NCBI RefSeq assembly: GCF_020687205.1
Contig: NZ_JAJEQE010000011.1
Span: forward strand, 1 to 64,000
Reading direction: 5' to 3'
Length of the DNA: 64,000 bases
Source of the DNA: Hominisplanchenecus faecis
Lineage (GTDB): Bacteria; Bacillota; Clostridia; Lachnospirales; Lachnospiraceae
Each line of letters starts with the position of its first letter. Position 1 is the stretch's first letter. The notes beneath the pieces are model-generated. The model worked only from the letters and a program-made list of their open reading frames with translations, did no database searches and had not been told where the DNA came from. This document shows positions 38,086-46,769 of the stretch, in pieces. The translations under genes and the position numbers were made by a program.

Positions 38086-39147
38086 ATGAAAAAAACACTG
38101 GCATTTTTATTATCACTGGGATTGACTGTCTCCATGCTCGCAGGATGCGGAAGCAAGACAAACGAGACAACTGCGGCAACCGATGCACAGACAGAATCTG
38201 CTGCCGGTACAGAAAAGAGTACAGCAGACGATGACGCAGCAGCAACTACGACATCCGACAAAACATATAAGATCGGCGTTCTTCAGTATGTGCAGCACGA
38301 TGCACTGGATGCTTCCAACGAAGGATTTTTCGCAGCACTGGATGACCTGGGGATAAAATATGACGCCGATCAGCAGAATGCTGCAGGTGAGGCTTCTTCC
38401 TGTCAGACAATTTCTGAGACTCTTGTAAATGACGGAGATGATCTGATCTTTACAATCGCAACACCGGCAGCACAGTCTGTAGCAGGTGCTACCTCAGATA
38501 TTCCGATCCTGCTGACAGCCGTAACAGATCCGGCAGAATCCGGTCTGGTAGAGTCAAACGATGCACCGGGCGGAAATGTAACTGGTACTTCTGATATGAC
38601 TCCGGTAAAGGAGCAGATCGATCTTCTGAAAAAACTGATCCCGGATGCAAAGACAGTCGGAGTCCTGTATTGTTCGGCAGAATCGAATTCTGTACTGCAG
38701 GCAGATATGGCAAAAGAAGCATGCAAGGCGGCAGGACTGGAAGCAGCAGATTATACCGTCTCAAGCTCAAATGAAATCCAGACGGTTGTAGAATCTATGA
38801 TCGGAAAAGTAGATGTTATTTATGCACCGACTGATAACATGATTGCAGCGGGTATGGCAACCGTGGCAATGATCGCAAACGAAAATAAAATCCCGATTAT
38901 CTGCGGCGAAGAAGGCATGGTAAAAGAGGGTGGACTGGCAACTTATGGAATTAATTACTATGAGCTTGGTTATAAAACAGGTGAGATGGCCGCAAAAATC
39001 CTGACAGAAGGTGCTGATCCGGCTTCTATGCCGATTGAATATCTTTCCACAGAAGAATGTTCCCTGCTGATCAACAAAGAGACTGCGGATACACTTGGCA
39101 TTGATGTCTCTTCTTATGATGCAGATTCACTTTATACCGAAGAATAA
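38086..39147 (+). CDS. ABC transporter substrate-binding lipoprotein, TrpX/DUF534 family
   Basis: The 353-residue lipoprotein has a signal peptide with the lipobox LAGC (Cys21), a Thr/Ala-rich linker, then a periplasmic-type binding fold beginning YKIGVLQYVQHDALDASNEGF, the pattern of the PF04392 family to which TrpX of streptococci belongs. The likely ligand is an aromatic amino acid or a related compound, not proven. CAGGAGAGG selects the ATG at 38086; the permease and ATPase follow. Confidence 0.85.
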   Translation: MKKTLAFLLSLGLTVSMLAGCGSKTNETTAATDAQTESAAGTEKSTADDDAAATTTSDKTYKIGVLQYVQHDALDASNEGFFAALDDLGIKYDADQQNAAGEASSCQTISETLVNDGDDLIFTIATPAAQSVAGATSDIPILLTAVTDPAESGLVESNDAPGGNVTGTSDMTPVKEQIDLLKKLIPDAKTVGVLYCSAESNSVLQADMAKEACKAAGLEAADYTVSSSNEIQTVVESMIGKVDVIYAPTDNMIAAGMATVAMIANENKIPIICGEEGMVKEGGLATYGINYYELGYKTGEMAAKILTEGADPASMPIEYLSTEECSLLINKETADTLGIDVSSYDADSLYTEE

Positions 39148-39205
39148 GACAGAATCTTTACAAAAGCATCTCAGATTCAGACAAATAAATAACAATAAAA
39201 AAGAC

Positions 39206-39227
39206 AAGGGAGGCAAAGGCTTCCCTT
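39206..39227 (+). terminator. Hairpin between binding protein and permease genes
   Basis: AAGGGAGGC (39206-39214) pairs with GCTTCCCTT (39219-39227) with one G-U pair. No U-tract follows, so it is more likely an mRNA-stabilising hairpin that keeps the binding protein in excess over the membrane parts. Confidence 0.5.
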
Positions 39228-39251
39228 ATCTTGGTGAATATGGAGGACAGT

Positions 39252-40175
39252 ATGAGTGGTGTAGCACTTGCAATGCTTGGAGCAGTGTCTCAGGGTGTGC
39301 TCTGGGGCCTGATGGTTCTTGGCGTTTATATAACTTATAAAATATTGGATATTGCCGATCTGACCGTGGACGGCAGTTTTGCACTTGGCGGATGTGTTTG
39401 TGCGGCGATGATCGCAAACAAAGGCATGAATCCGATTCTGGCAATTCTTATCGCACTGTTTGCAGGACTTGCAGCCGGTGCAGTGACTGGATTTTTACAT
39501 ACCGTATTTGATATACCGGCGATCCTTTCCGGTATCCTGACACAGATTGCACTGTGGTCGATCAACCTGCGTATTATGGGCGGAAAATCCAATGTTCCGC
39601 TTCTAAAAGCACAGACTATTTTTTCAGAAGTTGTAAAAGCTACCGGACTGACACAGTCTCAGGTTTCTCTGATCGTCGGACTGATCATAGCGGCACTGAT
39701 GATCGTTTTCCTCTACTGGCTGTTTGGAACGGAGATCGGTGCGGCACTGCGTGCGACCGGCAACAATGAAGCAATGATCCGTGCTCTCGGCGTTGATACC
39801 AGAAAAACAAAAATGATCGCACTGATGCTCAGTAACGGTCTGGTGGCCGTATCCGGGGCACTGGTATGTCAGAGTCAGAAGTTCGGTGACATCAATATGG
39901 GAACCGGTGCCATCGTAATCGGTCTGGCTTCCATTGTGATCGGTGAAGTACTTCTTGGAAGACTGCGTTCTTTCGGAAGCCGTCTGATATCCGCAGTTGT
40001 CGGATCTGTGGTGTATTTCCTGATCCGTGCGATCGTACTCCAGCTTGGTATGGATGCAAACGATATGAAACTCCTTTCTGCCGTGATCGTTGCACTTGCA
40101 CTTTGCGTTCCGGTTGCCATCAACAAATGGAAGATCAGAAGTGCCTATAAGGAAGGAGGAAGTGACAATGCTTGA
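39252..40175 (+). CDS. ABC transporter permease, TrpY-like
   Basis: The 307-residue protein has eight or so hydrophobic segments of the branched-chain amino acid/ribose-type permease family (BPD_transp_2), including LDIADLTVDGSFALGG and the loop RATGNNEAMIRALGVDTRKTK. The GGAGG at 39242 sets the start at 39252. It is matched to the binding protein upstream and overlaps the ATPase gene by 8 bp. Confidence 0.87.
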   Translation: MSGVALAMLGAVSQGVLWGLMVLGVYITYKILDIADLTVDGSFALGGCVCAAMIANKGMNPILAILIALFAGLAAGAVTGFLHTVFDIPAILSGILTQIALWSINLRIMGGKSNVPLLKAQTIFSEVVKATGLTQSQVSLIVGLIIAALMIVFLYWLFGTEIGAALRATGNNEAMIRALGVDTRKTKMIALMLSNGLVAVSGALVCQSQKFGDINMGTGAIVIGLASIVIGEVLLGRLRSFGSRLISAVVGSVVYFLIRAIVLQLGMDANDMKLLSAVIVALALCVPVAINKWKIRSAYKEGGSDNA

Positions 40176-40962
40176 ACTTCATAACGTAAAAAAGACCTTT
40201 AATAAAGGAACGATCAACGAGAAAAAAGCCCTGCAGGGGCTGGAGCTGACACTTCAGTCAGAGGATTTTGTGACGATCATCGGCGGCAACGGTGCCGGAA
40301 AATCAACGATGCTGAATATGATCGCAGGCGTATATCCGATTGATGAAGGGAAGATCATTCTGGATGGAACCGATATCTCAAGAAAACCGGAATATGCCAG
40401 GGCAAAATATCTGGGAAGAGTATTTCAAGATCCGATGAAGGGAACAGCAGCAGGTATGGAAATCCAGGAAAATCTGGCACTTGCATATCGCCGCGGCAGA
40501 AAACGTGGATTGAAATGGGCGATCGGAAAAGATGAGCAGGTATTTTATAAAGAACAGTTAAAAGCCCTGGATCTTGGGCTGGAAGACCGTATGACAAGCA
40601 AAGTCGGTCTGCTTTCCGGCGGTCAGCGTCAGGCACTGACACTTCTGATGGCTTCTCTTCAGAAACCGCAGCTGCTTCTGCTGGATGAGCATACCGCAGC
40701 ACTGGATCCGAAAACGGCTGCAAAAGTACTGGCACTTACCGAAAAGATCATTGCGGAGCATCATCTGACAGCCATGATGGTAACACATAACATGAAAGAT
40801 GCGATCCGTCTCGGAAACCGTCTGATCATGATGCATGAAGGCCGGATAATATATGATGTGGCCGGAGAAGAAAAGAAAAACCTTCAGGTCAGCGATCTGC
40901 TTGCCAAGTTTGAACAGGCAAGCGGCGGAGAATTTGCAAATGACAGAATGATGCTTGCGTAA
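40168..40962 (+). CDS. ABC transporter ATP-binding protein, TrpZ-like
   Basis: The 264-residue ATPase has Walker A GGNGAGKST, Q-loop VFQDPMKGTAAGM, signature LSGGQRQALTLLMA and Walker B LLLLDEHTAALD. The DEHTAALD variant, with His for Pro, is common in this subgroup. The start at 40168 follows AAGGAGGAAGTGACA. A terminator follows at 40972. Confidence 0.87.
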   Translation: MLELHNVKKTFNKGTINEKKALQGLELTLQSEDFVTIIGGNGAGKSTMLNMIAGVYPIDEGKIILDGTDISRKPEYARAKYLGRVFQDPMKGTAAGMEIQENLALAYRRGRKRGLKWAIGKDEQVFYKEQLKALDLGLEDRMTSKVGLLSGGQRQALTLLMASLQKPQLLLLDEHTAALDPKTAAKVLALTEKIIAEHHLTAMMVTHNMKDAIRLGNRLIMMHEGRIIYDVAGEEKKNLQVSDLLAKFEQASGGEFANDRMMLA

Positions 40963-40971
40963 GAAAAACGC

Positions 40972-41030
40972 AAAAAGCTTGCTGATTTCACGATAATGTC
41001 TTATCATGGAATCAACAGGCTTTTTCTTTT
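40972..41030 (+). terminator. Terminator of the transporter operon
   Basis: The AAAAAGC at the left pairs with GCTTTTT at 41019-41025, with inner TGATTTC/GGAATCA and GATA/TATC pairings, followed by CTTTTTG. The long interrupted stem is A-rich on its left side and could work in both directions. Confidence 0.7.
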
Positions 41031-41057
41031 TGCCTGAGTGGAAACGGAGGGATGCAG

Positions 41058-41447
41058 ATGCAGTGCAAACGTTGTAAAACTTTTTTCAAATATGATAAAT
41101 ACGATGGGATCTGTCCGCAGTGTGCTTATTTCAACAGACCGCCCGGAATGGAAGAAGTAGATCTTTTTGAAGATGATAAACGGTTTCAGGCGGAAAACTA
41201 TGTGCTTCCGCAGATGGAAGGAATCCACATGGAACTGCATAAAAAATACGACAGTGATAAAAAGCCGCATAAAAAGAAAAAAACGGCAAAAAATAATGCC
41301 GGACACTTTTCAGATTATCTGGAAAGAAAAGCAAAGGAAAATATGGAAACAAAAAAAGATGCTGCAAACAGCAGAGTACGTATCATTATTTGCCTGATTG
41401 TGGCGATTATAGCTATATTATTTCAGATTTTTGAAAATATGATGTAA
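41058..41447 (+). CDS. Small zinc-ribbon membrane protein
   Basis: I do not recognise a named family. The 129-residue protein has an N-terminal zinc ribbon (Cys3, Cys6, Cys19, Cys22), a middle rich in Lys, Glu and Asp, and one C-terminal membrane segment (about 108-125), so the ribbon would face the cytoplasm. The GGAGG site favours 41058 over the ATG at 41052. It lies between two operons with no clear partner. Confidence 0.6.
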   Translation: MQCKRCKTFFKYDKYDGICPQCAYFNRPPGMEEVDLFEDDKRFQAENYVLPQMEGIHMELHKKYDSDKKPHKKKKTAKNNAGHFSDYLERKAKENMETKKDAANSRVRIIICLIVAIIAILFQIFENMM

Positions 41448-41458
41448 ATTTTAGAAGA

Positions 41459-41485
41459 GGATATACTTTCGTCGATATCCCTGAT
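41459..41485 (+). terminator. Weak hairpin after the zinc-ribbon gene
   Basis: GGATAT (41459-41464) pairs with ATATCC (41475-41480); only scattered T follow. It may end the zinc-ribbon mRNA. Confidence 0.35.
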
Positions 41486-41513
41486 ATTATTAAAAAAAAT
41501 ACATCATCTCTTG

Positions 41514-41542
41514 TTGAGAATTCATAAACGCTGTGTTATAAT
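41514..41542 (+). promoter_or_regulatory. Promoter of the nickel/metF/CODH gene set
   Basis: TTGAGA at 41514-41519 and TATAAT at 41537-41542 have a 17-bp spacer, placing the start of transcription near 41549. It is the first promoter of the Wood-Ljungdahl region. Confidence 0.7.
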
Positions 41543-41599
41543 GTTGTCAATATAAGGGTATTTGCGTAATTTTGCAGGTACAGAAAGGAGTAGATATCA

Positions 41600-41929
41600 G
41601 TGCATATCATAAAAGATGAGAATGGCAATGTTTGCCCTCATGGTCATGAACACAGTCATGAGCACGGACATGCACATACACACGACGGTGTATGCCAGGA
41701 AGGCTGCAGCGGCTGTGAGCCACATGATCCGAAAAAAGAAAACATTGCACTTTTAACATATATGCTGCAGCACAATGAACATCATGCAGCAGAACTGGAT
41801 CAGATGGCAGACAAATTGCGGAAAGCCGGAATGGATACAGCGGCGGAACAGATACGGAAAGCGGTTGATGAATTCCAGAAAGGCAACCTGTATCTGAGTG
41901 TAGCACTTGCCACTGTAAAAGAAAATTAA
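41600..41929 (+). CDS. His-rich metal-binding protein next to cooT
   Basis: The 109-residue protein starts with a metal-binding tract (HGHEHSHEHGHAHTHDG, then CQEGCSGC), followed by a helical domain containing MLQHNEHHAAELDQMADKLR. The start codon is GTG after GAAAGGAG. It precedes cooT by 14 bp, so a role in storing or delivering nickel for CO dehydrogenase and acetyl-CoA synthase is likely. The helical part resembles a domain seen in other acetogens, but I cannot name its function. Confidence 0.7.
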   Translation: MHIIKDENGNVCPHGHEHSHEHGHAHTHDGVCQEGCSGCEPHDPKKENIALLTYMLQHNEHHAAELDQMADKLRKAGMDTAAEQIRKAVDEFQKGNLYLSVALATVKEN

Positions 41930-41943
41930 CAGGAGGCGAAATT

Positions 41944-42135
41944 ATGTGTCTTGCAGCAGTATACAAAGCTCAGGATCCGGAGACAAAACTGTTTGAATTT
42001 GTAAGCAGGATCGATGTTGACAAAGAGACAATCACCCTTACGGATGTAATGGGCGAGCAGAAAGTTCTGGAAGGTACTATCGTAATGGTAGACCTTGCAA
42101 ACAGCATTGTGAAGATCAACTGCACGGAATCTTAG
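41944..42135 (+). CDS. cooT: CooT-family nickel-binding protein
   Basis: The 63-residue beta-rich protein begins MCLAAVYKA; in CooT-like proteins Cys2 binds Ni(II). CooT of Rhodospirillum rubrum helps to load nickel into CO dehydrogenase. The placement between a His-rich protein and the metF/cooC/cooS set supports the same role here. Confidence 0.85.
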   Translation: MCLAAVYKAQDPETKLFEFVSRIDVDKETITLTDVMGEQKVLEGTIVMVDLANSIVKINCTES

Positions 42136-42176
42136 CAGTTATCAAATAAATTAAAATAAAATGGAGGTATGTTACT

Positions 42177-43109
42177 ATGAAATTATCGGAAAAGATGAAA
42201 GAGAAACAGCTTCTCTCTTTTGAATTATTCCCACCAAAAACAGAGAAAGGTATGGCAAATCTGCCAGGAACGATCGAACATCTGATGGAGTTCAAACCGG
42301 AATACATTTCCTGTACTTACGGAGCTGGCGGCGGAAACGTTGGAGCAAACCGTGAAGTATGTCAGATGATCAAGAAAGCAGGTTCCATCCCTGTAACACA
42401 TTTCACCGTAATCAAAAATACAAAAGAAGGTATCAGAGAACAGCTGGATCAGTACCTGGAAGAAGGGGTTGACCATATGCTGGCACTGCGCGGCGACTTC
42501 CCGATGGGTGAGACAAGCACCATGGGAGATTTCGATTACGCTACCGACCTGGTGAAATTTGTCCGTGACCAGTACGGCGATAAATTCGAAATCGCAGTAG
42601 CAGGTTCACCGGAAGGCCACATTTCCTGCAGAAGCCTGGAAGCAGATATCGCTGTTCTGAAACAGAAACAGGACAATGGTGCAGACTACATCATGACACA
42701 GCTCTGCTGGGATATGGAACAGTTCAAATACTGGCTGGATGCAATCCGAAAAGCAGGTGTTACCATGCCGGTAGACGTAGGAGTTATGCCAATTCTGGAT
42801 CAGGCAGCTACGATCAATATGGCACTGTCACGTAACGGCTGTGTAATGGACCGTGAACTTTCCAGACTGATCTCCAGACACTGGCTGTTCCCAAATCCAT
42901 TTGCAGCAAAAGATGCAGAGGGCAAACCTTTTGATTTATTCTATGATAAGAAAATCGCAGAATTCAAAGAAGAAGGTATCGAATACACGATCAGACAGAT
43001 CGATACATACCGTGCACTGGGCGTTGAGGGCATCCATCTGTATGCTCTGAACAAATGGAAAGATGTTTCTGAAATCATCAATCGTTCCGGCCTGCGTACA
43101 CTGGTATAA
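42177..43109 (+). CDS. metF: Methylenetetrahydrofolate reductase MetF
   Basis: MetF reduces methylene-THF to methyl-THF, the last step of the methyl branch. The 310-residue TIM-barrel protein has SFELFPPKTEKG, the flavin-binding HMLALRGDFP and the CDRELSRLISRHW region. In many acetogens a MetV zinc subunit and an RnfC2-like subunit are beside metF; neither is here, so this is the single-subunit type or uses unlinked partners. Start after TGGAGGTATGTTACT. Confidence 0.92.
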   Translation: MKLSEKMKEKQLLSFELFPPKTEKGMANLPGTIEHLMEFKPEYISCTYGAGGGNVGANREVCQMIKKAGSIPVTHFTVIKNTKEGIREQLDQYLEEGVDHMLALRGDFPMGETSTMGDFDYATDLVKFVRDQYGDKFEIAVAGSPEGHISCRSLEADIAVLKQKQDNGADYIMTQLCWDMEQFKYWLDAIRKAGVTMPVDVGVMPILDQAATINMALSRNGCVMDRELSRLISRHWLFPNPFAAKDAEGKPFDLFYDKKIAEFKEEGIEYTIRQIDTYRALGVEGIHLYALNKWKDVSEIINRSGLRTLV

Positions 43110-43136
43110 AGAGACAGGCAACAGGAGGAAATATTT

Positions 43137-43907
43137 ATGGCACAGGTAATAGCCGTTGCAGGAAAAGGCGGCGTGGGAAAGACAACGCTGTGCGGGCTTT
43201 TGATACAGTATCTTTGTGAGAAGGGGAAAACACCGGTTCTTGCAGTAGATGCAGATGCCAATTCCAACTTAAACGAAGTACTTGGCGTTGAAGTGGAGAT
43301 GACACTCGGTGAAGTTCGTGAGCAGATTGAAAATGCAGCGAACAGTGCAAAAAGCCCGATCCCGCCAAGTATGTCAAAAGCAGACTATGCAGAGATCATG
43401 ATGAATCGCTGCCTGGTCGAAGAAGATGACTATGATATGCTCGTCATGGGCAGGACACAGGGCAAAGGATGCTACTGTTTTGTAAATGGTCTGCTTCAGG
43501 CACAGGTACAGAAACTGACACCGAACTACAAATACATGGTCGTAGACAATGAAGCAGGAATGGAGCATATCAGCCGTGGCATTTTGCCAAAAGTTGATAC
43601 GATCATTCTTGTGAGCGACTGCTCCAGACGAGGTGTTCAGGCAGTTGGACGTATTGCCGGACTGGTGAAAGAGTGCGGACTTAATCCAAAACAGATCGGA
43701 CTGATCGTAAACCGTGCACCGGAAGGCAAACTGAACGACGGAACAAAAGAAGAGATTGAGAGACAGGGTCTTACACTTTTTGGTGTCGTTCCGCAGGATC
43801 AGGAAGTCTATGAGTATGACTGTGACGGAAAGCCAATGACAGAGCTTCCGGAAAATGCAGCAGTCAAGACGGCACTGTATAAAATACTGGACTCTATCAG
43901 CTTATAA
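43137..43907 (+). CDS. cooC: CO dehydrogenase nickel-insertion ATPase CooC (first copy)
   Basis: CooC dimers bind nickel and use ATP to help build the C-cluster of CO dehydrogenase. The 256-residue protein has the deviant Walker A GKGGVGKTT (residues 9-17) and the metal-binding CxC pair Cys112-Cys114 (GCYCF). It directly precedes the CODH gene. The second copy at 45986 has diverged, so the two may serve CODH and acetyl-CoA synthase (AcsF-like) separately. Confidence 0.9.
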   Translation: MAQVIAVAGKGGVGKTTLCGLLIQYLCEKGKTPVLAVDADANSNLNEVLGVEVEMTLGEVREQIENAANSAKSPIPPSMSKADYAEIMMNRCLVEEDDYDMLVMGRTQGKGCYCFVNGLLQAQVQKLTPNYKYMVVDNEAGMEHISRGILPKVDTIILVSDCSRRGVQAVGRIAGLVKECGLNPKQIGLIVNRAPEGKLNDGTKEEIERQGLTLFGVVPQDQEVYEYDCDGKPMTELPENAAVKTALYKILDSISL

Positions 43908-43912
43908 AGCAC

Positions 43913-43946
43913 ATCCCCTTGCGGGAAGCCGTGAGGGGATTTATTT
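43913..43946 (+). terminator. Stem-loop between cooC and cooS
   Basis: ATCCCCTTGCGG (43913-43924) pairs with CCGTGAGGGGAT (43929-43940) around a GAAG loop, followed by TTATTTC. It could partially terminate and allow separate expression of cooS. Confidence 0.7.
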
Positions 43947-44024
43947 CAAAAACCTGTATCCCATGGGGGCGGATAGGATATGAGAAACCTGTGGGGCAGG
44001 AACCCATAAACAAGGAGGTAGATG

Positions 44025-45917
44025 ATGGGAAACTTTAAATTGACAACCGTTGAAGAATTCGAAGCGGCTACAGAGAAACTTCTGGAGACAGGAAAAAAAG
44101 TAGGAGCAGACGCATGGCAGTATCGTGCAGCAAAACAGACTCCACATTGTAAATTTGGTGAGCAGGGTGTCTGCTGCCGTATCTGTGCAATGGGACCTTG
44201 CCGTATCACACCGAAGGCACCAAGAGGTATCTGCGGATGTGACGTACACGGTATCGTAGGACGTAACTACCTGAAATTTACAGCAGGCGGAGCAGCAACG
44301 CATTCCGATCACGGACGTGAGATCTGCCACACACTGTACTGTGCAAAACCAGAAGGACCTTACAAGGTAAAAGATCCTGAGAAGCTGATTCGCATCGCAA
44401 AAGAATGGGGTGTTGAGACAGAAGGAAAAGATATTTATGATCTGGCACACGAGATGGCATATCTGGGAATGAGCGAGTACGGTAAAGTATTCGGTACACA
44501 GAACTTCTTAAAGAGAGCTCCTCAGCATACACAGGAGATCTGGGAGAGAGAAGAAATCGCACCAAGAGCAATCGACCGCGAAGTATCATGTTCTTTACAT
44601 ATGAGCCACATGGGATGTTCTTCCCTTCCTGAGGCACTGATCCGTCAGTCCTTAAGAGCCGGTCTGTCTGATGGCTGGGGCGGTTCCATGGCAGGTACGG
44701 AGTTCTCAGACGTTCTGTTCGGAACACCGAAACCGATCGAAACCGAAGCAAACCTGGGTGTTATGGTTGCTGAAAACGTAAATATTGTTGTTCATGGACA
44801 TGATCCGTCACTGTCTGAGATGATCTGTGAATATGCAGATGATCCGGAAATGATCGCTTATGCAAAAGAAATGGGAGCAAAGGGGATCACCGTATCCGGT
44901 GTGTGCTGTACTTCAAACGAAGTTGCAATGCGTCGTGGTATTCCGATGGCAGGTAACTTCCTGCAGCAGGAAAACGTAGTATTGACCGGTGCATGTGAAG
45001 CAATCGTTGTAGACGTTCAGTGTATCTTCCCGGCACTTGGCCCTCTGAGTAAATGTTTCCATACTAAGTTTGTGACCACTTCTCCGATCGCACAGATGCC
45101 GGATGCTGAGTACATTCGTTTCAATGCAGAGACAGCAGGAGAAAATGCAAAAGCGATCGTTAAGATGGCGATCGAAAACTTCAAGAACAGAAAACCGGAA
45201 CTGGTACATATTCCGGATATGAAACAGAAAGCAACTGTTGGATATTCTGTAGAAGCAATCGTAAAAACTCTGGATGGCGTTGCAAACTCTCAGGTTGATG
45301 AGATGGGAACAACAAAACCGCTTCTGGAGTGTATCACATCCGGTGTTATCCGCGGTGCAGTTGCCATGGTTGGATGTAACAACCCGAAAGTAAGACCGGA
45401 TACAGCCCATATCGAGCTGATGAAGAAAATGATCGCAAACGATATCATTATCATTGCTTCCGGATGTTCTGCACAGGCTGCTGCAAGAGCAGGTCTGATG
45501 GACAAAGAAGCAAAAGAACTCTGCGGAGCAGGTCTGAAGAGAGTATGTGAACTGGCGGATATCCCACCGGTACTGCATATGGGATCCTGTGTAGATATTT
45601 CCCGTATGATGATCCTGGCAGCAGAGCTGGCAAAAGATTCCGGACTGAACATTTCTCAGCTTCCGGTTGTCGGATGTGCACCGGAATGGATGTCCGAAAA
45701 AGCAGTATCCATCGGTAACTATGTAGTAGCTACCGGTATCGATACGTTCCTGGGCGTTGATCCGTATGTATCCGGTTCTGACCAGATCGCACAGCTGCTG
45801 ACAGAAGGCGTACGTGACTGGGTAGAAGCCGCATACACCGTAGAGAAAGATATCGATAAACTGGGCGATGCTATGATCGCAAGAATCGAAGAGAAGAGAA
45901 CTGCACTGGGAATCTAA
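44025..45917 (+). CDS. cooS: Anaerobic carbon monoxide dehydrogenase catalytic subunit
   Basis: The Ni-Fe enzyme (also called AcsA) reduces CO2 to CO for acetyl-CoA synthesis. The 630-residue protein shows the N-terminal Cys-rich iron-sulfur segment CKFGEQGVCCRICAMGPCRI with CGCD, the HGHDPSLSEM motif contributing the C-cluster histidine, SGVCCTSNEV, GCNNPK and ASGCSAQAA. The start at 44025 gives a 5-nt spacing after AAGGAGGT; an ATG three bases earlier is possible. It would form the CODH/ACS complex with AcsB at 46770. Confidence 0.95.
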   Translation: MGNFKLTTVEEFEAATEKLLETGKKVGADAWQYRAAKQTPHCKFGEQGVCCRICAMGPCRITPKAPRGICGCDVHGIVGRNYLKFTAGGAATHSDHGREICHTLYCAKPEGPYKVKDPEKLIRIAKEWGVETEGKDIYDLAHEMAYLGMSEYGKVFGTQNFLKRAPQHTQEIWEREEIAPRAIDREVSCSLHMSHMGCSSLPEALIRQSLRAGLSDGWGGSMAGTEFSDVLFGTPKPIETEANLGVMVAENVNIVVHGHDPSLSEMICEYADDPEMIAYAKEMGAKGITVSGVCCTSNEVAMRRGIPMAGNFLQQENVVLTGACEAIVVDVQCIFPALGPLSKCFHTKFVTTSPIAQMPDAEYIRFNAETAGENAKAIVKMAIENFKNRKPELVHIPDMKQKATVGYSVEAIVKTLDGVANSQVDEMGTTKPLLECITSGVIRGAVAMVGCNNPKVRPDTAHIELMKKMIANDIIIIASGCSAQAAARAGLMDKEAKELCGAGLKRVCELADIPPVLHMGSCVDISRMMILAAELAKDSGLNISQLPVVGCAPEWMSEKAVSIGNYVVATGIDTFLGVDPYVSGSDQIAQLLTEGVRDWVEAAYTVEKDIDKLGDAMIARIEEKRTALGI

Positions 45918-45934
45918 TCTTTATGAAAACAAAC

Positions 45935-45958
45935 GCAGGGCGGTTTTATCCGCCCTGC
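45935..45958 (+). terminator. GC-rich hairpin between cooS and the second cooC
   Basis: GCAGGGCGG (45935-45943) pairs perfectly with CCGCCCTGC (45950-45958) around a 6-nt loop. Without a U-tract it is probably a processing or stability hairpin that raises cooS mRNA over the downstream genes. Confidence 0.6.
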
Positions 45959-45985
45959 AAAGAAAAATAGAAGGCGGATAGTGAT

Positions 45986-46768
45986 ATGAAAATTGCAGTT
46001 ACCGGAAAAGGCGGTGTCGGAAAAACAACATTTGCAGCCACACTTGCCAGATTGTATGCACAGGAAGGCAAGCATGTTCTTGCTGCAGACGTAGATCCGG
46101 ATGCAAATCTTGGACTGGCACTTGGATTTTCAGAAGAAGATCTGGATTCAATCGTGCCGATCACCAGGATGCGAAAGCTGATTCAGGAACGTACAGGTGC
46201 GAATGATCAGAATCAGTTTTACAAGCTGAATCCGAAAGTGGATGATATACCAGATGCTTATTCAAAAACCTGTAATGGCGTAAAACTTCTGGTTCTTGGT
46301 ACCGTTGAAACAGCAGGAAGCGGCTGTGTGTGTCCGGAGCATGTGATGTTGAAGCGCATCATCAATCATCTGGTGTTAAGGAGCAACGATGTTGTAATTC
46401 TTGATATGGAGGCTGGGCTTGAGCATCTTGGCCGTGGAACGACAGAAGGCATGGACCAGTTCATTGTTGTGATCGAACCAGGGGCAAGAAGTATCCAGAC
46501 TTATAAAAATGTAAAGAGACTTGCAGCGGAACTTGGAGTTCGCCAGGTACGCGTGGTTGCCAACAAAGTAAGGAACGAGGATGATGAAGCATTTATCCGT
46601 TCCAAAATACCACAGGAAGATTTGCTTGGATTTATTCATTACAATTCAGAAATAATCGATGCAGACCGTCAGGGAAGATCACCGTTTGATGTAAGCCCGA
46701 ACGCAAAAGCAGAGATTTCAATAATAAAAAGCAGGATAGACGCAGATCTGTCCAAAGGAGGTAAATAA
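45986..46768 (+). CDS. CooC/AcsF-family ATPase (second copy)
   Basis: The 260-residue protein has the Walker A GKGGVGKTT (8-16), ADVDPDANLGLALG and the metal-binding Cys114-Cys116 (GCVCPEH). It is expressed just before acsB. Homologues called AcsF or CooC2 activate the A-cluster of acetyl-CoA synthase in Carboxydothermus and Moorella, so that is the likely job; a CODH role is also possible. Confidence 0.88.
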   Translation: MKIAVTGKGGVGKTTFAATLARLYAQEGKHVLAADVDPDANLGLALGFSEEDLDSIVPITRMRKLIQERTGANDQNQFYKLNPKVDDIPDAYSKTCNGVKLLVLGTVETAGSGCVCPEHVMLKRIINHLVLRSNDVVILDMEAGLEHLGRGTTEGMDQFIVVIEPGARSIQTYKNVKRLAAELGVRQVRVVANKVRNEDDEAFIRSKIPQEDLLGFIHYNSEIIDADRQGRSPFDVSPNAKAEISIIKSRIDADLSKGGK

Positions 46769-46769
46769 A

